From Oscillatoria sp. SIO1A7 (GTDB lineage Bacteria > Cyanobacteriota > Cyanobacteriia > Cyanobacteriales > Laspinemataceae), in NCBI GenBank assembly GCA_010672965.1, contig JAAHFN010000009.1:245747-309746 (forward strand): DNA of 64,000 nt, written 5' to 3'. Below, in pieces: positions 51,572 through 60,624 of this stretch. The position numbers were made by a program, and so were the translations under genes. The notes below the pieces were generated by a model, which had not been told where the DNA came from, ran no database searches, and saw only the letters and a program-made list of their open reading frames with translations. The first letter of the stretch is position 1; each line of letters begins with the position of its first letter.

Positions 51572-52658
51572 GGGGTGTAGGGTGTGGGGTGTAGGGTGTG
51601 GGGTGTAGGGTGTGGGGTGTGGGGTGTGGGGTGTGGGGTGTGGGGTGTGGGGTGTGGCGGTAGGGTGTGGGGTGTGGGGTGTGGCGGTAGGGTGTGGGGT
51701 GTGGGGCCGCCAAGCCCCGAAGGGGCGGCTACGCCTACGGTGTGGGGAAGAGCGGATAAGGTCATTGTTGGATGCAGCTTCATAAAAAATTAGTCTTACA
51801 GGACTTACGCAACGACAAAGAGCGATCGGGGCAACCACGGGGGGATTGCCCCTACAAACAACCAAAGCAAGGATGTTTTGCGTAAGTCCTGTCTTACCTA
51901 CCCACCCACACCGCCCGCAAGAGGGGAAAAGAGCCGATTCCCTTCTTGGGAGGGGCAGGTTTTTTATATTTGATGTTTTGAAAGTGTAGGGGCGTAGGGG
52001 ACGTAGGGGCGACAGCATTCCCTCGACAGCCTTTGCTCGCTTGCGAAAAATTATTGTATTGGAATGCTTCGCCCAGGAGCTTGAAGGAGCCAGGGACAGG
52101 CGTAGGGGACGTAGGGGGCGTAGGGGCGACAGCATTCCCTCGACAGCCTTTGCTCGCTTGCGAAAAATTATTGTATTGGAATGCTTCGCCCAGGAGCTTG
52201 AAGGAGCCAGGGACAGGCGTAGTAAGGGAGATTGTAAAAAACCTACCCCGAGGTAAGTATTCCTCTCCTGGGAGGGGTTAGGGGTGGGTCTCCCGAAATA
52301 ATTTAAACAGCGATCGCATAAAATCGGGCAATTTTCGCCAATAAACTTATAGCGGTTCTAAATGAATTATGTAATCCAATGTAGGGGCGGTGCCCCCGTG
52401 CCCGCCCCGATCGCCCCAGACCTATCGCGGGCGGGCACGGGGACCACCCAACCCCCCACCGCCCCCTTCCTAGACTCCCCCACCCCCCACACCCCACCCC
52501 ACACCCCCCACCCCCCACACCCCACACCCCATACCCCACACCCTAATTTCGCCCACACCCCACACCCCACACCCCACACCCTAATTTCGCCCACACCCCA
52601 CACCCCATACCCCACACCCTAATTTCGCCCACACCCCACACCCTACACCCTAATTTCC
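51572..52658. other. 1.1-kb repeat region between WD40-STAND and futC
   Basis: Heptads GTGTAGG/GTGTGGG (51566-51685), A12 (51800-51890), a 125-bp tandem duplication of GTAGGGGCGACAGCATTCCC...GGAGCCAGGGACAGGCGTAG (51999-52095 and 52121-52220), and CCCCACA heptads (52480-52650) inverted to the first tract. No gene. Confidence 0.65.
51800..51890. mobile_element. Family A element (copy A12)
   Basis: AGGACTTACGCAACGAC left, TTTTGCGTAAGTCCT right; interior CCACGGGGGGATTGCCCC as in other copies. Confidence 0.8.
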
Positions 52659-53801
52659 CTAATAGACGCGCAGGGCATCGTCGGCTACTTTTAAATTGAC
52701 TCGCGTGCCTACGGGAAGCGAAGAATCCAGAGAAGTTCGGGCGTGGATTTCGCGCCCAGAAGGGGTAACCAAACAGTAGCGTTGTTCGCGACCTAAAAAC
52801 TGCCTATCGCGGATTACTACAGGTGCATTATCATTGGGTTCTATAATCAAATCTTCTTCGCGAACGTACAGTTCCCCTTCTTCTGAGATAGTTTCTTTTG
52901 CTTCCCGACCAAACTCCGAGCTGCCCGCCACATTAAAAGAACCCACCTCCGTTTGCCATTGCTGGCCGACCAGTCGCGCTGGGATAAAATTGGCTTGAGT
53001 TACGAATCCGGCTACAAACCGAGAAGTAGGTTTTATATAAATATCTTCCGGGGTTCCCAATTGTTCTAAGTGTCCTTGCCGCATGACTGCCACGCGATCG
53101 GAAATTGCCAGAGCTTCCTCTTGGTCGTGGGTTACAAAAATTCCCGTCGTCCCCGTTTCTTTAAGAATTTTCCGTACTTCCTCCCGTAGATAGAGGCGCA
53201 CTTGCACGTCTAGATTGCTAAGGGGTTCGTCTAGCAAGACTATCGCCGGTGCCGGTGCCAAGGCTCTGGCCAAAGCTACCCGCTGGCGCTGACCTCCAGA
53301 AAGTTCGTGAGGATAGCGCTTTTCTAGTTTTTCCAGTTCTACCAAGGCAAGACATTCCTTGACTCGATCGCGAATTTCTTTACTGTCAGCAAAGTAAAAG
53401 CGCAAATCGGTTAACCATGCCAGATTTTTCTTGGCCAGACTAGCGGGGGATGTAGCTTTGCTCCGGCGGCGCTGCAGTCCAAAGGCGACATTTTCGGCAA
53501 CTGTCAAATGAGGAAATAGGGCGTATTCTTGAAATACCATTCCTAAATGCCGACGCTCTGGGGGCAGGAAAACTCCGCTACCGGCGACTTCTGTGCCAGC
53601 GATCGCGATCGTGCCTGCATCGGGACGCTCGAATCCAGCTATTAATCGCAACAGGGTCGTTTTGCCGCAGCCAGAAGGTCCGAGCAAGGAGAGAATATCT
53701 CCCTGCTCCAGTTCTAGGGAAATGCGATCGGTAGCGGGTTCCGTCGTATCTGGATATTGCTTAGTTACACCATCTAAGCGCAGAATTGCCTTGTCAGTCA
53801 T
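52659..53801 (-). CDS. futC: Iron(III) ABC transporter ATP-binding protein FutC
   Basis: Powers Fe(III) import through FutB. 380 residues: Walker A GPSGCGKTT (about 40-48), Q-loop MVFQEYALFPH, ABC signature LSGGQRQRVALARAL, Walker B IVLLDEPLSNLD, H-loop VTHDQEEA, then a TOBE-type C-terminal domain (SRFVAGFVTQANFIPARLVG onward). A 25-residue Lys/Arg insert (about 107-145, RRRSKATSPASLAKKNL) lengthens the helical subdomain. Lies after futA and futB on the same strand, but 450 bp from futB. Confidence 0.9.
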   Translation of the reverse strand: MTDKAILRLDGVTKQYPDTTEPATDRISLELEQGDILSLLGPSGCGKTTLLRLIAGFERPDAGTIAIAGTEVAGSGVFLPPERRHLGMVFQEYALFPHLTVAENVAFGLQRRRSKATSPASLAKKNLAWLTDLRFYFADSKEIRDRVKECLALVELEKLEKRYPHELSGGQRQRVALARALAPAPAIVLLDEPLSNLDVQVRLYLREEVRKILKETGTTGIFVTHDQEEALAISDRVAVMRQGHLEQLGTPEDIYIKPTSRFVAGFVTQANFIPARLVGQQWQTEVGSFNVAGSSEFGREAKETISEEGELYVREEDLIIEPNDNAPVVIRDRQFLGREQRYCLVTPSGREIHARTSLDSSLPVGTRVNLKVADDALRVY

Positions 53802-54255
53802 TTTGTTTTTTCTCGATTTGTTTTTGATATAGCGGTAAGCAGTCAGCGGTCAGCGGTCAGCTTTCAGGGCTTTCAGGATAAATGTTGCCGTTTGTAGCAA
53901 GGAGCGAACGTTGAGTTGTCCTAAATTTAATGCGTAGTGCTATAATGGCTTGTTTTTTTTAGGTATCAAAAGGAGCATAGCGATCGTAAATAGGGTTCGA
54001 TTAGAGCCTCCGCCAGAAACCCGGTTTCTCGAACAATACCTTCGCCTATTTGCCCCAACGTCAGATCCCCCCAACCCCCCTTAAAAAGGGGGGTTGGGGG
54101 GATCTGACGTTGGTCAACGAAAAGGCATTTGTTGGGTTTCGTTCCCGAGTTCAACATACAAATAAGGTGTTTTTGTGTTTTGGCGAAGGTATTGTCGAAG
54201 AAACCGGGTTTCTCTCTATCTCTAAAATCTAAAATACAAAATTCAAAATCCACAC
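53802..54255. other. futC-futB gap with elements E6 and a large F element
   Basis: E6 at 53828-53944. A large F-type element at 54015-54216, AGAAACCCGGTTTCTCGAAC at the left against TCGAAGAAACCGGGTTTCTC at the right. Inside is a near-perfect palindrome (54057-54112) of CAGATCCCCCCAACCCCCC facing its complement. No gene. Confidence 0.7.
53828..53944. mobile_element. Family E element (copy E6)
   Basis: TATAGCGGTAAGCAGTCAGC left, CGTAGTGCTATA right; contains GGTCAGC heptads. Confidence 0.68.
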
Positions 54256-55851
54256 CTACTCCTTCCGCCAAAGCAGAACTAACGTAGAACCAGCGGAAAC
54301 TACCAGCAAGGCTAGAGATGCAGCGGCGGCATCGGCAAATGCGACATCTTCCGTAGCGCTCCAAATCTCTGTGGCTAGAGTTCGGAAGCCAATTGGCGAA
54401 AGCAGCATTGTAGCCGGTAGTTCTTTAATCGCCGTCAGAAAAACTAGCAGACTTCCGCCAATTACTCCCGGAGCTACCAAAGGCAAAGTAATTTCTCGCC
54501 AAGTTTGCCAAGGGGTGCGACCCAAACTGCGGGCAGATTCTTCCAATTGAGGGTTGACTTGGAGCAGACTGCTGCGTATGGTTCCGACTGACTGGGGCAG
54601 AAATAAGACTAAATAGGCAAAGACCAGCATCGGCAGAGTTTGATAAAGCATCGGCAGATATCTGGCACCGACGAAGACTAAAGAAAGAGCTACGACAATT
54701 CCGGGCAATCCAAAGCCGACATAGGTACAACGCTCTATAAGCGTACTAATTTTTCCCGGAAATCTGACTCCGAGGATTGCTACGGGTAGGGCGAATAGAG
54801 TTGCTGCTATAGCTGCCAGACTCGAAGCCAACAAAGAGTTAAAAGCTGCTTCCAGTAACTTGGGCGAAATGCTCTCGGCATTCAAACCGCGCCAAAGCCA
54901 GATAATGGCAGTTGCTACTGGCAGCACCAAGCCCAAGGCGACGACGATCGAGCAAAATGCTAGGGCTGGCCATTTCCAAAGTCCTAAATGTACCGTGGGT
55001 TGAGGGCGGCCGCTTGCCGAGCTGTTGCTGTAGTAAGCAGCCCGGTTGCGCGCCCGGTATTCCAGCCAGAGGATGAACCAAACTACTGCGACCAGCACTA
55101 GAGCCAAGACTGCAGCAGAGTTGCGATTAAAGCTGCTCGTGTATTGGGTAAAAATTACTCGGGTGAAGGAGTCAAAGCGCATTAAGCTCGGAGTGCCAAA
55201 GTCTCGCAAGGAGTAGAGGGCAACTAAAAGTCCTCCAGCTACTAAGGACGGTCTCAACTGGGGCAGGGTGACTCGCCAGAATGTGGATAATGCGTTATGT
55301 CCCAAATTGCGAGCGGCTTCTTCTAGGCTCGGGTCGATTAAGAGTAAGCCAGAGCGAACGCTGATTAATAGATAGGGGTAGGTGAAGAGGGTTAGGGATA
55401 GGGTGGCACCGGGCCAGCCATAGATGGAGGGCAGTTCTTGGACGCCTAGGGGTTCTAGGAGTTTTTGGAGCCAAGTGCCTCTGGTGCCGAAGGTGGCAAT
55501 GAGGGCAAAGCTGCCGACGTAGCTGGGAACTGCTAGGGGTAGGGTGGTGGCGATCGCCCAAAATTTTCGCCCGGGCAAGTCGGTCCGCAGGGTCAAAAAT
55601 GCTAGGGGCACGGAAATAAGAGCGGAACAGATAGTAACCAGGGCCGCCAGACCCGCGCTATCCCGCAATACTTCTAGAGTTTTCCGGCGCGATAGCAATT
55701 TCCAGACCTCATCTGCTCCTGCTCCCCCTGCCCGGAGAAACAGATAAAAGATGGGCAAGGATATGGCGATCGCAACTACAGCCCCTATTGCTATCAAAAA
55801 CCACGGCGGCCGAGAATGTCTCAAAGATGAACTCTCTTTAAAAAGATCCAT
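54256..55851 (-). CDS. futB: Iron(III) ABC transporter permease FutB
   Basis: Inner-membrane channel, 531 residues with about 12 hydrophobic helices. Two fused permease halves each carry the EAA loop that contacts FutC: EEAARNLGHNALSTFWRVTLPQ (about 180) and EESARSLGRTPWQTWREITLPL (about 448). Conserved FPL.. regions precede each. Length and two-domain structure fit FbpB/FutB. ATG 55851; the reading frame is clean. Confidence 0.92.
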   Translation of the reverse strand: MDLFKESSSLRHSRPPWFLIAIGAVVAIAISLPIFYLFLRAGGAGADEVWKLLSRRKTLEVLRDSAGLAALVTICSALISVPLAFLTLRTDLPGRKFWAIATTLPLAVPSYVGSFALIATFGTRGTWLQKLLEPLGVQELPSIYGWPGATLSLTLFTYPYLLISVRSGLLLIDPSLEEAARNLGHNALSTFWRVTLPQLRPSLVAGGLLVALYSLRDFGTPSLMRFDSFTRVIFTQYTSSFNRNSAAVLALVLVAVVWFILWLEYRARNRAAYYSNSSASGRPQPTVHLGLWKWPALAFCSIVVALGLVLPVATAIIWLWRGLNAESISPKLLEAAFNSLLASSLAAIAATLFALPVAILGVRFPGKISTLIERCTYVGFGLPGIVVALSLVFVGARYLPMLYQTLPMLVFAYLVLFLPQSVGTIRSSLLQVNPQLEESARSLGRTPWQTWREITLPLVAPGVIGGSLLVFLTAIKELPATMLLSPIGFRTLATEIWSATEDVAFADAAAASLALLVVSAGSTLVLLWRKE

Positions 55852-56176
55852 TTCCTGCCCCCGTTCGCTTTTCCATTTCTCTTGGCCACCACCTATCCTT
55901 ACATAGAGACTTCAATCCAACAAACAAGCGCAAGCCTCTATAGGATTTCGAGACCTATATATAAAGTGTAGGTTTAGCACCTTACATATAGCAGCTATGC
56001 GCTTGTGCCCGATGCTTTTAGGAGACTTCTGGGAAACGCACCCCTTATTCCCCTCCTGGGAGGGGTTAGGGGTGGGTTTTTCCCAGATCGCAGTACCCAC
56101 CCCCAACCCCCTCCCGAGAGGGGGCATCGCTCAGGCGCGATCGCTCTTGAGAGTACCTTTATTACCAGAAGTCGCC
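55852..56176. other. futB-futA gap
   Basis: CCCCTCCTGGGAGGGGTTAGG (56049-56070) and ACCCCCTCCCGAGAGGGGG (56106-56126) form two short stems that can also pair with each other. HIP1-like GCGATCGC at 56139. No gene. Confidence 0.5.
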
Positions 56177-57202
56177 TTACAACAGTCCTGCTCCTTCTTC
56201 TTCATCCCCGAGCAGCTTAAGGGTGCCCTCTAAATCATCTAAGTTGCTCAAATCGATATCAGGAGGATTTATTTGGCTTATGGACATTTGATTTGCTGGG
56301 GCAGGTATGCCTTTAACCAATGGATATTCTTTGGTTTTTTGGGCAAAGTAGTTTTGGGAAGAGTCATTGAGCAGATACCGGACGAACTTTTCGGCATCTC
56401 CTTGTTGGTCGGTGGTATCGACTATAGCCACCCCAGCGACATTAATCATCGACCCTACATCCCCGGGCATATAGTGGTGAGCTACGGGGAAATCGGGCTT
56501 GTCTTTGGTAAACCGATAGAGATAGTAGTTATTGACCAATCCCAGCTCAATTTCTCCCCGTCCCAATGCTTCGACGATGGGGGTATTTTTGGGATAGACC
56601 TTGGTGCCGTTGGCCTTCATCGCCTTCAGCCATTCTAGAGTTTTAGCGTCCCCGGCGGTCAAGCGCATAGCCGTGATAAATGATTGGAAAGATCCGTTCG
56701 TCGGAGCCCAGCCTACCTTACCCCGCCATTTAGGATCGGTCAATTCCCAGATGGAGCTAGGCAGTTCGCTCGGGTTAGTAACTAATTTCGTATTGTAGTC
56801 AACGACGCGAGCGCGACCGGAAATGCCAATCCACTGGCCGTCAGGAGACCGAAATTTGGAATCGACTTTATTCAATAGGTCAGAAGGGATTGGCACGGTG
56901 CGTTTTTCTTTAGCTAAGGACCCTAGAGCGCCAGCGTCTTGACCGAAAAACAAATCGGCTTTGCTATTGCGACCTTCTTCCTGAATGGCGATCGCCAATT
57001 GTGCGGTTTTGCCATAACGCACTTCTATATCTATGCCCAAATCCTCTTCCGCTTTTTGAATCAGATTTCCAATGAGCTTTTCACTTCGACCCGAATAGAT
57101 AATGAGGGTTTTGCTCTGGGCAGTCGCGATCGCTCCTACTCCCCAAGCTAATAGCAAGCCCAACAGACCCATTACTGCGACTTTCTTCTGGTTACGCGCC
57201 AT
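56177..57202 (-). CDS. futA: Iron(III) ABC transporter substrate-binding protein FutA
   Basis: Periplasmic ferric-ion binder, 341 residues. Signal peptide 1-28 (VAVMGLLGLLLAWGVGAIATA). Opens with LIIYSGRSEKLIGNLIQKAE. Conserved tracts ADLFFGQDAGALG, WIGISGRARVV, GWAPTNGSFQSFITAMR and LVNNYYLYRF, with Tyr pair ligands of the FbpA/FutA type. The last 30 residues (PDIDLSNLDDLEGTLKLLGD) are an acidic extension. First gene of futA-futB-futC. The AT-rich upstream part (57340-57385) may contain a Fur site but no clear one was found. Confidence 0.92.
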   Translation of the reverse strand: MARNQKKVAVMGLLGLLLAWGVGAIATAQSKTLIIYSGRSEKLIGNLIQKAEEDLGIDIEVRYGKTAQLAIAIQEEGRNSKADLFFGQDAGALGSLAKEKRTVPIPSDLLNKVDSKFRSPDGQWIGISGRARVVDYNTKLVTNPSELPSSIWELTDPKWRGKVGWAPTNGSFQSFITAMRLTAGDAKTLEWLKAMKANGTKVYPKNTPIVEALGRGEIELGLVNNYYLYRFTKDKPDFPVAHHYMPGDVGSMINVAGVAIVDTTDQQGDAEKFVRYLLNDSSQNYFAQKTKEYPLVKGIPAPANQMSISQINPPDIDLSNLDDLEGTLKLLGDEEEGAGLL

Positions 57203-57946
57203 TAATCTCTTAGCCTCCTATTTTCAATTTATTGCAAGTTAACTGTTAGTAACACGCTCTCAAAATAGAAATTTCCCGCTCGTATTGCTAAAAGCTACCG
57301 AGAGCAATTCGTTTCCTAGTCCAGTCTAAAGTAGAACTTTTCTCAATTAATGTCAAGTTTAATAGGATAAATTATTGTAATAGGTGCTACTTACCTTCGG
57401 GCTAGGGCCAGTAATAGTAAAGCTTAAAACAGCGTCAAGCGGCGATCTGGGCAATATAACCTTTGCAAGACCGGGCTGTTTTGCTACAAATCGTTTTATT
57501 GGGCCCTATCAATTGTTACAAAATTATAGCAAAAGGGATTATACGGTTTTATCCCCTCAATCTAAATTTATAGGGAATTTATAGCAAAAAAAGGTCTAGT
57601 CGATTGTGTAGCTTAAAGCTTAGAAACCCGGTTTTTTGGACAATACCAACGCCTATTTCCCTGTAGGTAGGTTGGATCCCCTCAACCCCCCTTTTTAAGG
57701 CTTTTTAAGGGGGGCTAAGCTCTCTCTGCGTTCTGAAGCCCCCCTTTTTAAGCTTTTTAAGGGGGGTTGGGGGGATAGCTTCGCGCTCCCTGCGGGTGCG
57801 GGCGTTGAGAAGCGATCGGGCATTTGTTGGATCCTGATAGCTAAGGCCGATGCGATCGTTTGCGCGGGAAAAGAGCGATCGCCAACAGGGATAGAAACCC
57901 GGTTTTGCCGCCGACTATGCGCTATAATCTTATTAGGACAAAAAAA
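57203..57946. other. 0.75-kb gap upstream of futA
   Basis: Probable futA promoter region up to about 57390, AT-rich to 57600. Then a large F-type element (57624 to about 57910) with CCCCCCTTTTTAAGGC and its complement twice, AGAAACCCGG at both ends. The terminator of the next minus-strand gene lies at 57941-57967. No gene. Confidence 0.6.
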
Positions 57947-57967
57947 CCGGACTCCTAGGGAGCCCGG
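57941..57967 (-). terminator. Rho-independent terminator of small-protein gene 3
   Basis: Minus strand CCGGGCTCC..GGAGTCCGG stem (one mismatch) followed by TTTTTTTGTCC, 26 bases after the stop. Same GGACTCC/GGAGTCC core as the terminator of gene 1. Confidence 0.9.
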
Positions 57968-57992
57968 TTGTACCGAACAATAAATGGACCGC

Positions 57993-58217
57993 TTAGCGAG
58001 TACGCAGGAGGTCTAGTTCGAGCAACCCTTCAAGCGCCGCCTGTGCTTGTTCTGGCGTCAACTTACATTCTCGAAGAAGGTCGCTATATTTGCGATCGCT
58101 GGTGTAGAATATTAGCCAACCCAAAACAAAGATTTCTTGTCGGGTCAGAGAGCAGCGGCCCTCCATGCTAGATTCGGTATTGACGATTAAATCTACAAGA
58201 AGTCCATGTAAATCCAT
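57993..58217 (-). CDS. Small protein, three-member paralogous family, member 3
   Basis: 74 residues starting MDLHGLLVDLIVNTESSMEG. Closest to member 1: LTRQEIFVLGWLIF against LTRIEVFVLGWFVF, RKYSDLLRECKLT against RSYANMARDCKLT. No Pro-rich start. Predicted helices throughout. Has its own A-tract/hairpin leader and terminator although 30 kb away from the other two. Confidence 0.8.
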   Translation of the reverse strand: MDLHGLLVDLIVNTESSMEGRCSLTRQEIFVLGWLIFYTSDRKYSDLLRECKLTPEQAQAALEGLLELDLLRTR

Positions 58218-58234
58218 TCATTTTCTAATTTAAA

Positions 58235-58330
58235 TCGTTTTGTTTCCAAGGGGGGCGTCACAGCCCCTTTTTTCTTGCGGACATCTTCAGTTTTTTTTAG
58301 ATTATCAAAGTTTTTTAAAAAAATGGACAA
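58235..58330 (-). promoter_or_regulatory. A-tract/hairpin leader of small-protein gene 3
   Basis: Minus strand: CAAGAAAAAAGGGGCTGTGA then CGCCCCCCTTGG (58246-58275); stem GGGGC/GCCCC with the A-tract 5' of it. A possible promoter further up is TTGTCC, 18 bases, GATAAT. On the plus strand it reads as a terminator, like the other two leaders. Confidence 0.7.
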
Positions 58331-58743
58331 ATATTTGACTTTTTTTGAGACAGTGCTGGCCTTAGTCATTGTTTGCCTATATATAAGACCCTGTTTATAT
58401 TAGGCATTGAGCATTGGTCACTCACCCTTTCAAAGTAAGAAACCCGGTTTTTTCAAAAAACCGGGTTTCTGAGTTCACCTCCTGGTTTCTGAGTCCGGGA
58501 GATATCGCCACCTACTGGGGAAGGAGGGGGAAGGAGGGGGAAGGAGGGGGAAGGAGGGGGAAGGAGGGGGAAGGAGTGGGAAGGAGTGGGAAGGAGGGGG
58601 AAGGAAGGATTATATAGACAAAGTCCTCCCCCATCTCTCCCCATCTCTCCCCATCTCTCCCCCTCTCTCCCCACCCTCCCTACACCCTACACCCTACACC
58701 CTACACCCTACACCCTACACCCCACACCCCACACCCTAACTCT
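58276..58743. other. Gap with F hairpin, AAGGAGGGGG tract and heptads
   Basis: F hairpin 58438-58471; AAGGAGGGGG ten-base tandem (58519-58603, about eight units); pyrimidine CCCCATCTCT tract (58628-58670); CCCTACA heptads (58677-58735) reaching the M16 gene stop. No gene. Confidence 0.65.
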
Positions 58744-60048
58744 CTAAGCCTTGGGGCGCGTTATGATGGTGCCGTAAGCTTTGAGGTCGAGATACTTTTG
58801 TGCTGCCTGTTGGACGTCGGTAGCATCTATTGCTTGAATGCGGTTGGGATAGTTCAGAGCAGGAGCCAAGTCTCCGAGCATGGATTGGAAATAGCCATAT
58901 AGAGTGGAGCGATCGCTCGGGCTCTCATTATGAAAAATAAACCCATTGGCCACTTGGGTGCGAATGCGACTAATCTCAGTTTCGCTGACTCCTTCAAGCT
59001 GCAAAGTCCGAATATGGTCTAAAATTATCGCTACCACCGTTTCTATATTTTCTGCGGGCAGAGCAGCAGAAATATAAAATGCTCCCTGAAGCCGGTAGGT
59101 CATGTTGCTGATAGAAATGCTCGAAACCAATCCCCGTTCTTCTCGCAAATCCTGAATCATGCGCGAGGTACGACCCCGACCCAAAATTGCCGCCAAGACA
59201 TCGAGAGCATAAGTTTCTTCTACATCTACCAAACCGGGCACCCGCCACATCATTACCAACCTTGCCTGTTGCAAGCTTTCATCCACATATTCCCGTAGCA
59301 CGATATCGCGAAAAGGCTGTTCTGGAGCGGGAACTGAGAATGTCGGGCTGTCAATATGAAGAGGGGCGACTCGTTCGGTCGCCCCTGCTGTTGCCAAAGA
59401 ATCGGCTACAATTTCAACTAATTCCGATACGGGTAAATTGCCCACCGCTACAGCAGTTAAAGACTGCGGTTGATAGTAGCTGGCGTGGAAATCGCGCATT
59501 TGTTGGGGAGTGAGATTTTCGACAACCGAAGCCGGTCCGAGGACGGGACGGCGGTAAGGAAGGGTTTTAAATAGCATCTCCATCGATCGCAAATAATTGC
59601 GGCGACCGGGGCTATCTTGCGATCGGCGAATTTCTTCTAAAACTACCAAGCGCTCCCGCTCAAAAGCATCATCGGCAATGCTAGGGTTTAGAACCACATC
59701 CATTTGCAACGGTGCCAGCTTGGCAAAATCTTTTGGAGCTGTGGTTATGTAATAGTGAGTGTAATCTTGGCTCGTAGCAGCATTAGTAATCGCGCCGCTC
59801 TCTTCTATATAGCGCTCGAATTCCCCAGCTTGCAGCTTATCGGTTCCCTTGAAAACCATATGTTCCAAGAAGTGAGCCATGCCGTTGATTTCGTCAGGCT
59901 CCACCGACGAGCCCACTTTAAACCATAGATTCAGGCTGACCGCTTCTACGGGTATCTGTTCTGCCACTATTGTCAGGCCGCTGGGTAGCTTGCAAGTCGT
60001 CGGGGAGTTGAGGCGAGGTAGAGTGGGGGGAAGAAGCGTTGAAGTCAT
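58744..60048 (-). CDS. M16 family zinc metallopeptidase
   Basis: 434 residues, processing-peptidase/PqqL-like. Inverted zinc motif HFLEHMVF at about 58-65 (HxxEH) and the distal Glu in ERLVVLEEIRR near 138. The R/Y pair region (GRGRTSRMIQDLREERGL) and the second M16 domain (about 190-370) are present, so it looks active. In many cyanobacteria two M16 genes lie together; here only one is seen. No signal peptide. Start ATG 60048 (MTSTLLPPTLPRL). Confidence 0.9.
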   Translation of the reverse strand: MTSTLLPPTLPRLNSPTTCKLPSGLTIVAEQIPVEAVSLNLWFKVGSSVEPDEINGMAHFLEHMVFKGTDKLQAGEFERYIEESGAITNAATSQDYTHYYITTAPKDFAKLAPLQMDVVLNPSIADDAFERERLVVLEEIRRSQDSPGRRNYLRSMEMLFKTLPYRRPVLGPASVVENLTPQQMRDFHASYYQPQSLTAVAVGNLPVSELVEIVADSLATAGATERVAPLHIDSPTFSVPAPEQPFRDIVLREYVDESLQQARLVMMWRVPGLVDVEETYALDVLAAILGRGRTSRMIQDLREERGLVSSISISNMTYRLQGAFYISAALPAENIETVVAIILDHIRTLQLEGVSETEISRIRTQVANGFIFHNESPSDRSTLYGYFQSMLGDLAPALNYPNRIQAIDATDVQQAAQKYLDLKAYGTIITRPKA

Positions 60049-60084
60049 GGTTAAACTCGGATACTGGGAATTCCAGTATCTATC

Positions 60085-60249
60085 TTAACGGTTTCTGCTA
60101 GTTGTTGCACTGCTAAGTTGGCTTCTGCATCGTCCCAAACATAGAGCCGGAAGGGTGGGAAGTGTGGGAAATCTCGCGATCGCGCTATTGGCCCATCCTT
60201 TACCTAAAGCACGCCCTACATCGCCGCTGCCAATGATGCCAATTTTCAT
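60085..60249 (-). pseudogene. Fragment of an NAD(P)-binding (F420 reductase-like) gene
   Basis: Starts with AAGGAGAATTTAATG and MKIGIIGSGDVGRALGKGW, the Rossmann start of NADPH-dependent F420 reductase-like proteins. After about 25 codons it runs into GTGTGGGAAG-type repeat sequence and ends at 54 codons (normal size about 200). Decayed gene, next to the M16 gene on the same strand. Confidence 0.8.
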
Positions 60250-60624
60250 TAAATTCTCCTTAATTTAGGGTTTGCGCTCATAAATCTAAAAAGCCGGGGC
60301 GTGGGAGGTGTGGGAAGTGTGGGAAGAATTAAATAAAATTGTCCTCTCCCCCTCTCCCCACACTCCCCCCTCTCCCCCCTTCAAGGGTATGTTTTTTATA
60401 ATCCTCCTAAATGAGGGAGATCGGTGGGTTGCATGAGTTTCTGGGGCGAAGCATTCCAATACAATAATTTTTGCATAAGAGCAAAAGCTGTCTCGGGAAT
60501 GCTGTCGCCCCTACGCCCTCGATCGCCTCAAAAATGCCAAATCTAAAAAACATACCCGCAGATTGCCCCTCTCCCCACACTCTGCTTTTTTCAGCAAGCC
60601 CTAATGTACCTGTTTTGCCTGCCC
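60250..60624. other. Gap with repeat DNA upstream of the fragment
   Basis: GTGTGGGAAGTGTGGGAAG (60306-60325) and CTCCCCCTCTCCCCACACTC tracts are the inverse of 14640-14700, with TTCAGCAAGCC at 60592 as in TTGCTGAAAAAGG at 14623. In between lies an AGGGGCGAC..ATTCCAA block (60440-60515) like 52000. No gene. Confidence 0.55.

Noticed and set aside
51464..52135. 223-codon minus-strand Pro/His-rich frame
   Set aside because: Made of heptad tracts and the end of the WD40-STAND gene in reverse.
57340..57390. Fur box upstream of futA
   Set aside because: GATAAATTATTGTAATAGG is AT-rich and resembles a Fur box only loosely; not enough to annotate.
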